A DNA stretch of 64,000 nucleotides from Sphaerochaeta sp032144095 (GTDB lineage: Bacteria; Spirochaetota; Spirochaetia; Sphaerochaetales; Sphaerochaetaceae). The notes under the pieces are model-generated. The model was not told the DNA's origin. It made no database searches and saw nothing but the letters and a program-made list of their open reading frames with translations. A program made the translations under genes and the position numbers. How positions within the stretch are numbered: position 1 is the first letter of the stretch; every line of letters starts with the position of its first letter. Below, piece after piece: positions 1-8,587 of this stretch. The stretch covers positions 1 through 64,000 of the forward strand of contig NZ_JAVSNJ010000007.1 of assembly GCF_032144095.1 (NCBI RefSeq). The letters are read 5' to 3'.

Positions 1-9
1 GAAACCTTC

Positions 10-540
10 ATGAAAAAGACAACCATTGCAACCCTTCTGATCCTGCTCATCGCTTCGACCACCATCTTTGCTGTTGATGACAGCTTTACCGTCACAACCT
101 CGATAGCTGAGAGAGGGGACATGAAGGTCTCTGCTAGCTCCATTGGTGGAAACACCGTCGCTGCTTACACAGCTGCTGGCGATTTTACCTCAAAGAGTGT
201 TTCTGCCAGTGGGGATCAGGGAACTGTTGCCTATATGACCACCCTTTCCAACAAGCGTGTTGGGTACAAGGTAACTATGGCCGCAACACCGATGATCAAC
301 ACCGATGGGACTGCTACTTCCTATATCGACTACACCGTTGTCTGCGGCGACCAGACTGTAGCTACCAAAGGGGCTCTTGCTGCCACCGTCACTGGTTCGT
401 ATGTCGATAGCGTAAGCGGCCTTACCGGCCTTACCGGCAAATCGATACCCATCACCCTCAATGTGGATGCCCCCACCTATGCTGCAGCAGTATCTGGTGC
501 ACATACCGGCACGGTAACCTTCACCTTCACGGCAAACTAA
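10..540 (+). CDS. Small secreted protein of unknown function
   Basis: The 176-residue product starts with a clear Sec signal peptide: a KK charge cluster, then a hydrophobic stretch ending near Ala-21 (FAVDD), so the mature protein is exported. The rest is rich in Thr, Ser, Ala, Gly and Val with alternating hydrophobic residues, and ends in a GTVTFTFTAN-like strand, as in all-beta secreted or surface proteins such as WxL or spore-coat-U-like folds. It has two cysteines near the motifs VVCGDQ only in part (one Cys is visible in that segment). The start lies nine bases from the window edge, so its ribosome binding site and upstream neighbours cannot be judged. An intrinsic terminator follows. 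No function is assigned; the secretion call is firm and the fold is a guess. Confidence 0.7.
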   Translation: MKKTTIATLLILLIASTTIFAVDDSFTVTTSIAERGDMKVSASSIGGNTVAAYTAAGDFTSKSVSASGDQGTVAYMTTLSNKRVGYKVTMAATPMINTDGTATSYIDYTVVCGDQTVATKGALAATVTGSYVDSVSGLTGLTGKSIPITLNVDAPTYAAAVSGAHTGTVTFTFTAN

Positions 541-576
541 TCCAACCAACACCATACAAGCTTGCCTGTCCACAAG

Positions 577-599
577 AACCTCCTAACCGGGAGGTTTTT
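577..599 (+). terminator. Intrinsic terminator after the secreted protein gene
   Basis: A 7-bp stem (AACCTCC/GGAGGTT) with a 6-nt loop runs straight into a T tract, 37 bases after the stop codon. The remaining 200 bases up to 800 show no gene. Confidence 0.8.
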
Positions 600-799
600 G
601 TTTGTCCCTGCAGCGGCTCTCCATAGTGGCAATTACCAGAGGCCTTATGGGAAATGTTCAGCTCTGCCCATATCCTGGCGAGTCAGACAAACGCACTACC
701 ATATGTCTCCTATGAGAACATGAATACAGGCTGTCGATCTCCCTTTTGTGGGAAGAACAACAGCCTGTTGTAGTACTACTATGCTAGCGTATCGGGTGC

Positions 800-1837
800 C
801 TAGCGCTGGACTCTTCCGCTTCCATCACCCTTGCACAGGGCCTCGACCTCACTCTTGAGGCTGAGGTTGAAGTCTCCACCGATGGAGTGCTTCAGGGCAG
901 AGGCGGCTACTGCGAAGTCGATCGCATACTGCTCATCATCCGGATACTCGCTCAAGGCGTAGATGATGCCTGCGGAGAAGGAGTCCCCTCCACCGACACG
1001 ATCGATGATGTCTGTGATCTCATAGTACTTGGATACATAGAAACCACTCTTGCCGTTGATGGCAGCTCGCCAGCCGTTATGGTCGGCGCTCTTGCTCTCT
1101 CTGAGGGTAACGTTCACCACGCTGATGTTGGGGAACTGGCGTTTCACTTCCGCTGTAAGTTCCTCATAGACAGAGAGCTCAAGCTCGCCGCTGGTGACAT
1201 CCACCTTGGCTTCGATCCCAAGGCACTTCTGGATATCCTCTTCGTTGGCGATGATGACGTCTGCATACTTGGCAAGGGAGCGCATCACTTCAACGGCGCT
1301 CTTTCCATAGTTCCAAAGCTTCTTGCGGTAGTTCAGGTCCACCGATACGGTTGCACCGGCTTTCTTGGCGGCTTTCATCGCCTCAAGGGTTGAGTCGGCA
1401 GCGCTTTGGCTGATGGCCGGGGTAATGCCAGTGACATGGAACCAATGGGCATCGGCGAGGATTGCGTCAAAGTCAAAGTCTGAGGGCTTTGCAAGGGCGA
1501 TGGAGCTTCCCTCACGGTCGTAGACGACCATGCTGGGTCTCTGGTTTGCACCGGTCTCCAAATAGTAGATGCCGACACGTCCTTCCTTGGTCCGCTTGAT
1601 GGCAGAGACATCGACCCCATATTTTCGTACCTCACGGAGAGCTGCCTCACCGATGGCATGGGTGGGAAGGGCGGTCACAAACTGTGCATCCTTGCCTAAG
1701 AGAGCGAGCGATACCGCTACGTTAGCCTCACCACCACCGAAGGTAGCTTCCAATGAGGGAGACTGGAAGAAACGCTCATGACCAGGAGACTTTAGCCTCA
1801 ACATGATCTCTCCAAAGGTAACAAATTTTTTACCCAT
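800..1837 (-). CDS. kdgK: 2-keto-3-deoxygluconate kinase (PfkB family)
   Basis: This cytoplasmic sugar kinase would phosphorylate 2-keto-3-deoxygluconate (KDG) to KDPG using ATP. PfkB/ribokinase signatures are visible: GGGEANVAVSLALLG near residues 34-48 and DRVGGGDSFSAG near 279-290, where Asp-285 is the expected catalytic base. The length of 345 residues is normal for KdgK. The start has a strong AGGAGG ribosome binding site. It is divergent from the KDPG aldolase gene, giving the two lower steps of uronate or pectin breakdown side by side, with a GH28 pectinase 7 kb away. A consensus promoter and an adjoining KdgR-like palindrome lie upstream. Fructokinase is the alternative reading, but the neighbour argues for KDG. 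Confidence 0.85.
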   Translation of the reverse strand: MGKKFVTFGEIMLRLKSPGHERFFQSPSLEATFGGGEANVAVSLALLGKDAQFVTALPTHAIGEAALREVRKYGVDVSAIKRTKEGRVGIYYLETGANQRPSMVVYDREGSSIALAKPSDFDFDAILADAHWFHVTGITPAISQSAADSTLEAMKAAKKAGATVSVDLNYRKKLWNYGKSAVEVMRSLAKYADVIIANEEDIQKCLGIEAKVDVTSGELELSVYEELTAEVKRQFPNISVVNVTLRESKSADHNGWRAAINGKSGFYVSKYYEITDIIDRVGGGDSFSAGIIYALSEYPDDEQYAIDFAVAASALKHSIGGDFNLSLKSEVEALCKGDGSGRVQR

Positions 1838-1889
1838 ACATTCCTCCTAAAATATTTTGTGAACATTCATTATTCTCTTGATATTTAGA

Positions 1890-1918
1890 ATCATAGAGGG
1901 TATGCTGAGCTATGTCAA
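1890..1918 (-). promoter_or_regulatory. kdgK promoter
   Basis: On the minus strand a perfect -35 box TTGACA (1918-1913), a 17-bp spacer and a -10 box TATGAT (1895-1890). The transcript would have a leader of about 45 nt before the kdgK start, with a good ribosome binding site. Confidence 0.75.
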
Positions 1919-1926
1919 CATTATTT

Positions 1927-1941
1927 TGAAACAACGTTTCA
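1927..1941. promoter_or_regulatory. KdgR-like palindromic operator
   Basis: TGAAACAACGTTTCA is a perfect inverted repeat (6-bp arms, 3-bp centre) between kdgK and the aldolase gene. It closely resembles the KdgR (IclR family) box of enterobacteria, TGAAAC..GTTTCA flanked by A/T. An extra half-site, ATGAAACC, follows at about 1945. It lies 9 bp upstream of the kdgK -35 box, so it could control both divergent genes. The regulator gene is not in the window. Confidence 0.6.
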
Positions 1942-1978
1942 TAAATGAAACCTTACATGAATACAAGGAGCGATACCT

Positions 1979-2941
1979 ATGCATGAGAAATTGTTTGCAC
2001 AGATTCACGACATCGGACTCGTGCCCGTCGTAAAGATCGACGACGCATCAAAGGCAGCAGGCTTGGCTGGAGCCATGATAGAGGGCGGACTGCCCTGTGC
2101 CGAGGTTACCTTCCGTACCGATGCAGCCGAACAGGCCATCAAGAACATCATCAAGGCCTACCCCGAGATGCTGGTAGGGGCCGGGACAGTCATCAACCTC
2201 GACTATGCCAAGAAGGCAGTTGCAGCAGGTGCCAAGTTCATCGTCTCCCCGGGCTTCAACCCCACTGTCGTAGACTGGTGCCTGGAGAACAACATCCCCA
2301 TCGTCCCCGGCGTCTGCACACCCAGTGACATCGAGCAGGGCCTTGCCCGTGGACTTACCACCCTCAAGTTCTTCCCCGCCGAAGCTTCTGGCGGTGTAGA
2401 GATGCTCAAGAACTTCGCCGGCCCCTTTCCCCAACTGAAGTTCATGCCCACCGGTGGCATCAGCCTCGACAACCTCTCCTCCTATGCCAAGCAGAGCAAC
2501 GTACTGGCAATTGGCGGCTCATGGATGGTCAAGGGCGATCTCATCGAGAACGAAGACTGGCCTGCCATCACCAAGCTCTGCAGTGAGGCTGTCGTAGCCC
2601 TCCAGGGCCTGGAGTTCGCACACATGGGCCTCAACAACGCCAATGCAGAAGAGGCAGAGAAAAGCATCGGTGGCTTTGCAGCCCTGGGCATGCCGACCAA
2701 GCGGGGATCCTCCTCCACCTTCATGAGTCCCTTCATTGAGGTGCTGCACAAGCCCTTCCCAGGCAAGAACGGCCATATCGGGTTCCGTTGCTTCGATATC
2801 GAGCGCACCCTTGTCTACCTTGCCAAGTTTGGCTTTACGGTAAACGACAAGACCATAACCCGCGATGCAAAGGGGATCATCAAGGTCTGTTACCTCAATG
2901 AGGAACTCAGTGGCTTTGCTGTCCACCTCATCAAGGCATAA
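1979..2941 (+). CDS. eda: KDPG/KHG aldolase with C-terminal VOC-like domain
   Basis: Residues 1-210 form a class I KDPG aldolase, which cleaves KDPG to pyruvate and glyceraldehyde-3-phosphate. Visible signatures are AEVTFRT (Glu-42, Arg-46), GAGTV, FIVSPGF, PGVCTPSD and TLKFFPAEA with the Schiff-base Lys-130, plus MPTGGI. The protein is 320 residues against about 210 for E. coli Eda: residues 215-320 add a segment beginning FAHMGLNN and containing GHIGFRCFDIERTL, which resembles a vicinal-oxygen-chelate (glyoxalase-like) domain. The start has an AAGGAG ribosome binding site. The divergent KDG kinase makes its substrate. The aldolase call is firm; the role of the extension is unknown. Confidence 0.9.
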   Translation: MHEKLFAQIHDIGLVPVVKIDDASKAAGLAGAMIEGGLPCAEVTFRTDAAEQAIKNIIKAYPEMLVGAGTVINLDYAKKAVAAGAKFIVSPGFNPTVVDWCLENNIPIVPGVCTPSDIEQGLARGLTTLKFFPAEASGGVEMLKNFAGPFPQLKFMPTGGISLDNLSSYAKQSNVLAIGGSWMVKGDLIENEDWPAITKLCSEAVVALQGLEFAHMGLNNANAEEAEKSIGGFAALGMPTKRGSSSTFMSPFIEVLHKPFPGKNGHIGFRCFDIERTLVYLAKFGFTVNDKTITRDAKGIIKVCYLNEELSGFAVHLIKA

Positions 2942-2966
2942 CGCCCGTCCAGAAAGAAATGCAATA

Positions 2967-3005
2967 GGGGCCAGCCTGTATCTTTACGGGCTGGCCCCTC
3001 TCTTA
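2967..3005 (+). terminator. Intrinsic terminator after the KDPG aldolase gene
   Basis: A long GC-rich hairpin (GGGGCCAGCC / GGCTGGCCCC, about 10 bp, loop about 11 nt) is followed by TCTCTT. Confidence 0.8.
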
Positions 3006-3018
3006 TATCATCTCCCTC

Positions 3019-3876
3019 ATGACTATCATACAAACCAGTACCCTGAGTTCTGAACAAAAGAGGGCGGTAAAGAGCCTCCAGAAGGTCTGTTTTTCCTTCG
3101 AAAAGCTGGAAAACGAGCCCATGCTCTCCAGCAGCCTGAACTTCAACCCAACCATCCCCTGTTTCTTTTTGCTCTATGAACAGAAGAAACTCATAGGCTT
3201 TCTCTCCACCTTCTTCCCCTCCCGGGAAGAAGTGGAGGTCAATGCCTTTGTCCATCCCCAGCATAGGGGAAAAGGGGGATTCTCCCTCCTGGTCGAGGAA
3301 GCAAGGAACCTCTACAAGCCCCTTCCCTTCTCCCAGATGCTCTTCCAGGTGGAGCCTGCAAGCAAGAGCGGTACCTCCTACCTTGCAAAACACTACCCCC
3401 TGATCGACAGGACAGAGTTTCGTCTGACCCTTTCCAAAAATCATTGGCAAGAAAAAAGACCCTCCACCACCATGGCCGGAAGGCTCATTGAAGTAGGTGC
3501 CGAGCATCTGGACCTCTACAACAAAACGGCAACAGAGCTCCTGAACGAACCCATGGACTTCGTAGGGCAACTGTTGAATGCCCCAACGAGGAAGGCATAT
3601 CTCTACTATTCTGAAGAGAAGCCCATCGGCATATTGCAGAAATGTGAAGAGGAAAATGGGCTCACCATGCTCTACGCAATTGCGATCGAGGAAAACCACA
3701 GGGGTAAGGGACATGGGAAGGCGATGCTTGTTCTTGCCCTGGAGAAATTTTTTGACACCGTTGAGGAAATTTCGCTTGAGGTTGACTCACAAAACCCCAG
3801 AGCCTTCAATCTGTATACAAGTTTGGGCTTCGAGATAGCATTCCGGGTGGATTACCATAGATTGATTTTGCCATAA
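3019..3876 (+). CDS. Tandem GNAT-family N-acetyltransferase
   Basis: This 285-residue protein appears to contain two GNAT folds. The first has an acetyl-CoA loop HPQHRGKGGFSLLVEEA near residues 78-94; the second, more canonical, has NHRGKGHGKAMLVLAL near 229-244 followed by NPRAFNLYTSLGFEI. Both show the Q/RxxGxG/A pyrophosphate-binding pattern. GNAT enzymes transfer an acetyl group from acetyl-CoA to an amine on a small molecule or protein; the substrate here cannot be told. The gene stands alone between a terminator and the promoter of the iron transporter. No clear ribosome binding site precedes the ATG, so the start is less certain than the family call. Confidence 0.8.
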   Translation: MTIIQTSTLSSEQKRAVKSLQKVCFSFEKLENEPMLSSSLNFNPTIPCFFLLYEQKKLIGFLSTFFPSREEVEVNAFVHPQHRGKGGFSLLVEEARNLYKPLPFSQMLFQVEPASKSGTSYLAKHYPLIDRTEFRLTLSKNHWQEKRPSTTMAGRLIEVGAEHLDLYNKTATELLNEPMDFVGQLLNAPTRKAYLYYSEEKPIGILQKCEEENGLTMLYAIAIEENHRGKGHGKAMLVLALEKFFDTVEEISLEVDSQNPRAFNLYTSLGFEIAFRVDYHRLILP

Positions 3877-3890
3877 TACAGACACTTTGG

Positions 3891-3915
3891 CTTGACGCCT
3901 ATTTTCCTTGACGCC
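3891..3915 (+). repeat. Short direct repeat at the Fe-transporter promoter
   Basis: CTTGACGCC occurs twice (3891-3899, 3907-3915) with a 16-bp period upstream of the substrate-binding protein gene. Each copy holds a TTGACG -35-like hexamer, and the second could pair with TAGCAT (3931-3936) as a promoter. The repeat could also be a regulator site. Confidence 0.35.
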
Positions 3916-3991
3916 ATCATAGGGCAGAGGTAGCATTATCCTACACACAACTTTTTCCTTCCTGGGAAAAGATACACTTTTGGAGGAAACG

Positions 3992-5071
3992 ATGAAAAGA
4001 TTACTAGCTATTCTCATGGTTATGTTGCTTCTTGTCCCTGCCCTGTTCGCCCAGGGTTCATCTGAGCCAACTGTTGCTGCACCTGCACCAGCAGCTGCCC
4101 CTGCTCCCGTTGCTGCCCCCGCGGCAAGCTCAGGTAGCGTCAATGCCTACACCACCCTTGAAGAACCCCTTGCTGCAAAGCTGTTCCAGCTCTTTGAGGC
4201 TGAAACCGGAATCAAGGTCAACTTTGTCCGCCTCAGCGGTGGAGAGGCTGTTGCCCGTCTTGAAGCAGAAGCTTCCAATCCCCAGGCATCAATCTGGGTT
4301 GGTGGCGTAGGTCTTGACCACATCACAGCCAAGAGCAAAAACCTGACCACCCCATACATCAGCCGCTATGCGACCAAGACCCCTACAGCGTTCAGAGATC
4401 CCGACAACTACTACATCGGCCTCTATGTAGGACCCCTTACCTTTGTCACCAACACAGAGAGGGCAAAGGAACTTGGTCTTGAAGTTCCCCACAGCTGGGC
4501 CGACCTTCTCAAGCCCCAGTACAAGGGTTACATCCGCATGGCCAACCCCAATGCCTCAGGTACTTCCTACAACGTGCTGACCACCATCCTGGACATCTAC
4601 GGTACCGAAGACAAGATGATCGAGTACATGAAGGCCCTGGACAAGAACATCGACCAATACGCAAAGAGCGGCTCTGCCCCTGGCAAGAGCGTAGCAACTG
4701 GCGAGATCCCCATAGCTATCGGCTATGCTCACGACCAGGTAAAGCTCAAGGCAGCAGGCTCGCCGATCGTCATCACCGCCCCTTCCGAAGGAACCGGCTA
4801 TGAGTTGGCTTCCATGTCCCTCGTCGCTGGCGGCAAGGACAGTGTCAACGCCAAAAAGCTCTATGACTGGGTACTTTCCAGCCCCAAGGCCCAGACAACC
4901 TTCACCGAATGGTATGTCGTCCTTGTAGCAGACGGTGCTGCCAAGCATCCAGATGCACTGGCCATCAGTGACATCAAGACCGTTGTGCAGGATATGGCTT
5001 GGGACGGGAATACCGTAAACAAGACCCGCCTGCTCGATCGCTGGACCAATGAAATTGGCAACAAGAGATAA
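3992..5071 (+). CDS. ABC transporter substrate-binding protein, Fe(III) type
   Basis: The product is a periplasmic solute-binding protein of the FbpA/AfuA (COG1840) group. I start it at the ATG at 3992, preceded by TTTGGAGG; an in-frame TTG lies four codons upstream. Residues 1-20 are a signal peptide ending ALFAQG, with no lipobox cysteine. An Ala/Pro-rich linker (about 29-46) leads into the binding domain, beginning VNAYTTLEEPLAAKLFQLFE. Length 359 is typical. The permease and ATPase genes follow directly. Ferric iron is the most likely ligand by family, but related members bind polyamines or organophosphonates, so the substrate is inferred. The downstream hairpin would give it a higher mRNA dose than the permease. 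Confidence 0.8.
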   Translation: MKRLLAILMVMLLLVPALFAQGSSEPTVAAPAPAAAPAPVAAPAASSGSVNAYTTLEEPLAAKLFQLFEAETGIKVNFVRLSGGEAVARLEAEASNPQASIWVGGVGLDHITAKSKNLTTPYISRYATKTPTAFRDPDNYYIGLYVGPLTFVTNTERAKELGLEVPHSWADLLKPQYKGYIRMANPNASGTSYNVLTTILDIYGTEDKMIEYMKALDKNIDQYAKSGSAPGKSVATGEIPIAIGYAHDQVKLKAAGSPIVITAPSEGTGYELASMSLVAGGKDSVNAKKLYDWVLSSPKAQTTFTEWYVVLVADGAAKHPDALAISDIKTVVQDMAWDGNTVNKTRLLDRWTNEIGNKR

Positions 5072-5131
5072 TTACCTTTGGTAATTCTAGCTTTCACACC
5101 ACCCTGCAGGCTACCCTTGCAGGGTGCGTCT
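5070..5131 (+). terminator. Two hairpins between binding protein and permease genes
   Basis: The first is a perfect inverted repeat ATTACC-TTT-GGTAAT just after the stop codon. The second is CACCCTGCA/TGCAGGGTG (5100-5108, 5118-5126) followed by only a short CGTCTT. Together they look like a partial terminator or mRNA-stabilising element that lets the binding protein be made in excess of the permease. Confidence 0.55.
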
Positions 5132-5149
5132 TAATAACGGACAGACTAG

Positions 5150-7387
5150 ATGTTTACAAAAAAACGTATAATTCAGTTCTGCTTTGCTGCCTTGCTATTC
5201 CTCTCGCTGGACCTATGGATGTTCAACACCCTCTCTGCAAACTTCAGGACCTATGAAGAGCTACGAAACTTCAATGAGATAGCTCTCTTTGCCCAGACAG
5301 CTCCTGAGGAAGAGACCGCTCAGGCCTATGAGCAGTGGATCCCTACAGTAAAGAGTATCATCGCCGGTGCTCGTGCCTATTACTTCACCTTTGATGAGAG
5401 CCAAGGCCTGTTCGTCCCTTCCTCAGGGTCAGAGACAAACCTCAAGCTTTGGAATGAAAACAAGAACAGCCCAGAGTTCAAGAAGGCAATGGAGAGTGTC
5501 TACTACCTCGAACCCATGAAACTCTCGGGCTCCTACAAGGCTGACTTCAGCCTTGACCCTGACATACACAGCAATGAGGCCATAGCATCCCAGGCCTATT
5601 TCGTACCGGTCATCGATGCAAACGGCTATCAGGCGAATGGGGCGATCATGATCCTCGTCCCCAACAGCACAGCCACAGGGTACGTAAACCTGCTCAGAAC
5701 CCTGTTCATTGCCGCTGCAGTGATCTTTCTGGGCATCATGCTGGTCATATCCTTTACCAGAGACCCCATGACAGGCTTCATGGTACTTACCCTCTTCGGC
5801 ATTGTGCTGGTCTTTATCGCCTACCCGCTTCTGGAGGCGATAAGGCTCTCCTTCATCAAGGATGGGGTCTTCTCCCTCCAGACCTGGAAGGAGACCCTCT
5901 CACCAACCTATCTTGTGGCCCTCTGGGGATCGTTACGCCTTGGCGTGCTGACGGCGACCATCTCCACCATTGTGGGCTTCATGTTCGCCTTCCTCATCGA
6001 AAGGACCTCCTTCAAACACAAGCGGGTGATGAGTATCCTGGCCACCATGCCGGTCATCTCCCCTCCCTTCTCCCTAAGCCTCTCGATCATCCTGCTGTTT
6101 GGAAACAACGGGCTCATCTCAAAGCAGCTGTTGCACCTGAACACCTCGATCTACGGCCTAGCCGGCCTTACCCTCGTAGAGGTCATCGGCATGTTCCCCA
6201 TCGCCTTCATGACGATAAGCGGGGTCCTCAGGCAGATAGACTCGACAGTCGAGGATGCCTCGCTCGACTTGAGTGCTACCCGGTGGCAGACCTTCAAGGC
6301 TATCACCCTTCCCCTTTCGGCTCCTGGCATCGTATCTGCCTGGCTTTTGGTCTTCACCAACTCCCTGGCGGACTTTGCAAACCCCCTGCTGCTCAGCGGA
6401 GACTACCGGGTCCTCTCGACCGAAGCCTATATGCTGGTGACAGGACGCAGCAACCTTGGGGCAGGGTCTGCCCTCTCCTTTTTGCTGTTGATGCCTACCC
6501 TCACAGCCTTCCTCATCCAACGCCAATGGGTTGCGAAGAAGAGCTATGTGACAGTTACAGGAAAGCCCTCCACAAACCTTACCGAGCTTACCAGCAAGCC
6601 GGTACGGCTCACCCTGGAGACAATCTCCTGGGCCTTCATCGGCTTCATAGTCGCCCTCTACCTCACCATCGTTGCAGGATGCTTTGTGGTGAACTGGGGC
6701 ATCGACTACTCCTTTACCCTCGCCAACTGGGGTGAGGCACTCTCCCGTGGCTGGACATCCATCCGTGACACGGTCACCCTTGCTGCGATAGCAACCCCCA
6801 CCGCTGGCCTGTTGGCGATGCTTACGGCGATGCTCATCGTCAGGAAGAAGTTCCCTGGCAAACGGATCCTGGAGACTCTGATCATGACTCCCTATGCAAT
6901 TCCAGGGACGTTGATAGGTATCAGCTACATCCTGGCTTTCAACAAGCCACCCCTTCTGTTGGTTGGTACCGGCGCCATCATCGTCATCAACTACGTCATA
7001 CGCGAGTTGCCTGTTGGCGTGGAGAATGGCATTACGGCCCTTCACCAGATCGACCCGGCAATTGAGGAGTCGGCAGCAGACCTGGGAGCTGACGTGCCCA
7101 CCGTATTCAGGACCATCGTCCTGCCGTTGGTCCGCCCCGCTTTCCTATCGAGCATGTCCTATACATTCGTACGCTCGATGACAGCAGTCAGCGCCATCAT
7201 CTTCCTCATATCAGCCCGTTGGAACCATTTGACCGTCCTCATCTTCAACTTCTCGGAAAACCTCAGGTTCGGTCTTGCCAGCGTCTTGTCAACCATCCTC
7301 ATCTTCATCGTGCTCTTTGTATGGGCTTTGATGCAGGTGCTGGTAAAGGATGACAAGCTCACCCAAAAAACTATTTCTACCCGCTAA
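5150..7387 (+). CDS. Fused ABC transporter permease, FbpB type
   Basis: This 745-residue membrane protein carries two MetI-type permease domains, as in FbpB/AfuB iron importers where both halves of the pore are fused. EAA loops are visible in each half: VEDASLDLSATRWQTF near residue 365 and IEESAADLGADVPTVF near 640. Residues 1-30 form a first membrane helix, and about 30-180 are a hydrophilic extracytoplasmic segment before the next helix (about 183-205). That N-terminal domain is unusual for FbpB. No strong ribosome binding site precedes the ATG. It sits between the binding-protein and ATPase genes, so it forms the channel of that importer. Confidence 0.85.
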   Translation: MFTKKRIIQFCFAALLFLSLDLWMFNTLSANFRTYEELRNFNEIALFAQTAPEEETAQAYEQWIPTVKSIIAGARAYYFTFDESQGLFVPSSGSETNLKLWNENKNSPEFKKAMESVYYLEPMKLSGSYKADFSLDPDIHSNEAIASQAYFVPVIDANGYQANGAIMILVPNSTATGYVNLLRTLFIAAAVIFLGIMLVISFTRDPMTGFMVLTLFGIVLVFIAYPLLEAIRLSFIKDGVFSLQTWKETLSPTYLVALWGSLRLGVLTATISTIVGFMFAFLIERTSFKHKRVMSILATMPVISPPFSLSLSIILLFGNNGLISKQLLHLNTSIYGLAGLTLVEVIGMFPIAFMTISGVLRQIDSTVEDASLDLSATRWQTFKAITLPLSAPGIVSAWLLVFTNSLADFANPLLLSGDYRVLSTEAYMLVTGRSNLGAGSALSFLLLMPTLTAFLIQRQWVAKKSYVTVTGKPSTNLTELTSKPVRLTLETISWAFIGFIVALYLTIVAGCFVVNWGIDYSFTLANWGEALSRGWTSIRDTVTLAAIATPTAGLLAMLTAMLIVRKKFPGKRILETLIMTPYAIPGTLIGISYILAFNKPPLLLVGTGAIIVINYVIRELPVGVENGITALHQIDPAIEESAADLGADVPTVFRTIVLPLVRPAFLSSMSYTFVRSMTAVSAIIFLISARWNHLTVLIFNFSENLRFGLASVLSTILIFIVLFVWALMQVLVKDDKLTQKTISTR

Positions 7388-7398
7388 GGTGGTATTTC

Positions 7399-8502
7399 AT
7401 GATGGAAAAAAAGAGTGTATCAGTAACGCTTGAGCAAGTGACCAAGAAGTTCAAGAATGTGAAAGGCAAATCGGATGTCATTGCAGTAAACGAGGCGAAC
7501 CTGGTGATAGCGCCAGGGGAATTGGTAACCTTGCTCGGCCCTTCAGGGTGTGGGAAAACCACCACACTGAGGATGATCGCAGGCTTTGAACTGCCTTCGA
7601 CAGGTAAGATCTTCATCGGCAATGAAGAGGTCACCATGATGCCCCCGAACAAGCGGGACACAGCTACCATGTTCCAAAGCTATGGGCTGTTTCCCCACAT
7701 GACTGTCTTCGATAACGTGGCATATGGGCTGAAGCTCCGTAAGGTCCCAGCAGAACAGATCAAGGAGAGGGTCAACGAGACCCTGGCCATGGTCGGGCTT
7801 GCAGACTATGGGGACCGTGCCCCATCCAAGCTCTCCGGAGGGCAGCAGCAGCGTGTGGCACTGGCCAGAAGCCTCATCGTGACCCCATCGGTACTGCTCC
7901 TTGATGAACCGCTCTCAAACCTCGATGCACTGCTACGCGAACAGATGCGGGTGGAGATCCGCAAGATACAGAAGGACCTTGGCATCACGGCAGTCTACGT
8001 CACCCATGACCGGGTTGAGGCGATGAGCCTCTCCGACCGGGTTGTGGTCATGAAGGATGGCCATATCCGCCAGATAGGGCCCCCCTCTGAGATCTATGAG
8101 AGGCCAAACTCACGTTTTGTCGCAGGCTTTGTCGGCAAGGCAACCTTCTTCCCTGTCCTGGTGAAGGCAAAGGACGAGGAGAAGTGGGTTTGTGAGCTGG
8201 GTGGCAAAGAGGCGATGGTAAGCCAGGCTGGGGACAATGTGGTGGTCGGGGAGGAAGCTGTCCTGATGGCCAGGCCTGAATCCTTGAGGCTGGTCGAACC
8301 CGGTTCTGGCCACATCGAGGGAAAGGTCCGCATGAACGTCTACCTCGGCAATAGCCTAGAATCCTTTATCCATACCTCCTTTGGTGAGGTCCTGGTCCAG
8401 ATCGACGACCCACATGCAAAAAAGGTATACCCGGAGGGTTCTGCAGTCTCCATCGATTTTGCCCCTGACCGTGTCAGGTTGCTCAACAAAGACGAAAAAT
8501 AG
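7399..8502 (+). CDS. ABC transporter ATP-binding protein, FbpC type
   Basis: The cytoplasmic ATPase of the importer. Walker A is GPSGCGKT at residues 47-54, the ABC signature LSGGQQQRVALA lies near 143, and Walker B LLLDEPLSNLDA near 170, followed by the H-loop YVTHD. Residues from about 245 to 367 form a TOBE-like substrate-sensing region, as in FbpC, PotA and MalK. Length 367 is normal. It lies 11 bp after the permease gene with AAGGTGG as ribosome binding site, so the three genes form one operon closed by a strong terminator. A second ATG one codon in is equally possible as start. Confidence 0.88.
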   Translation: MMEKKSVSVTLEQVTKKFKNVKGKSDVIAVNEANLVIAPGELVTLLGPSGCGKTTTLRMIAGFELPSTGKIFIGNEEVTMMPPNKRDTATMFQSYGLFPHMTVFDNVAYGLKLRKVPAEQIKERVNETLAMVGLADYGDRAPSKLSGGQQQRVALARSLIVTPSVLLLDEPLSNLDALLREQMRVEIRKIQKDLGITAVYVTHDRVEAMSLSDRVVVMKDGHIRQIGPPSEIYERPNSRFVAGFVGKATFFPVLVKAKDEEKWVCELGGKEAMVSQAGDNVVVGEEAVLMARPESLRLVEPGSGHIEGKVRMNVYLGNSLESFIHTSFGEVLVQIDDPHAKKVYPEGSAVSIDFAPDRVRLLNKDEK

Positions 8503-8525
8503 AAGACCCAATGTGCACACTACAG

Positions 8526-8558
8526 ACAAGGCTGCCCCGAAAGGCAGCCTTGTTCTCT
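8526..8558. terminator. Terminator between the ABC operon and the GH28 gene
   Basis: An 11-bp stem ACAAGGCTGCC / GGCAGCCTTGT (8526-8536, 8543-8553) with a 6-nt loop lies between two convergent genes, so it may serve both. The T tract is short in the plus direction. Confidence 0.7.
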
Positions 8559-8587
8559 AGGGAAACAGGTAGTTGTATGTGAAGCTG

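Noticed and set aside
2890..3714. 274-codon minus-strand frame over the GNAT gene
   Set aside because: Overlaps a recognisable acetyltransferase and the upstream terminator; no ribosome binding site or motif.
6158..7045. 295-codon open frame on the minus strand inside the permease gene
   Set aside because: Antisense to a clear FbpB-type permease; composition is charged and cysteine-rich with no domain pattern, typical of a reverse-frame shadow.
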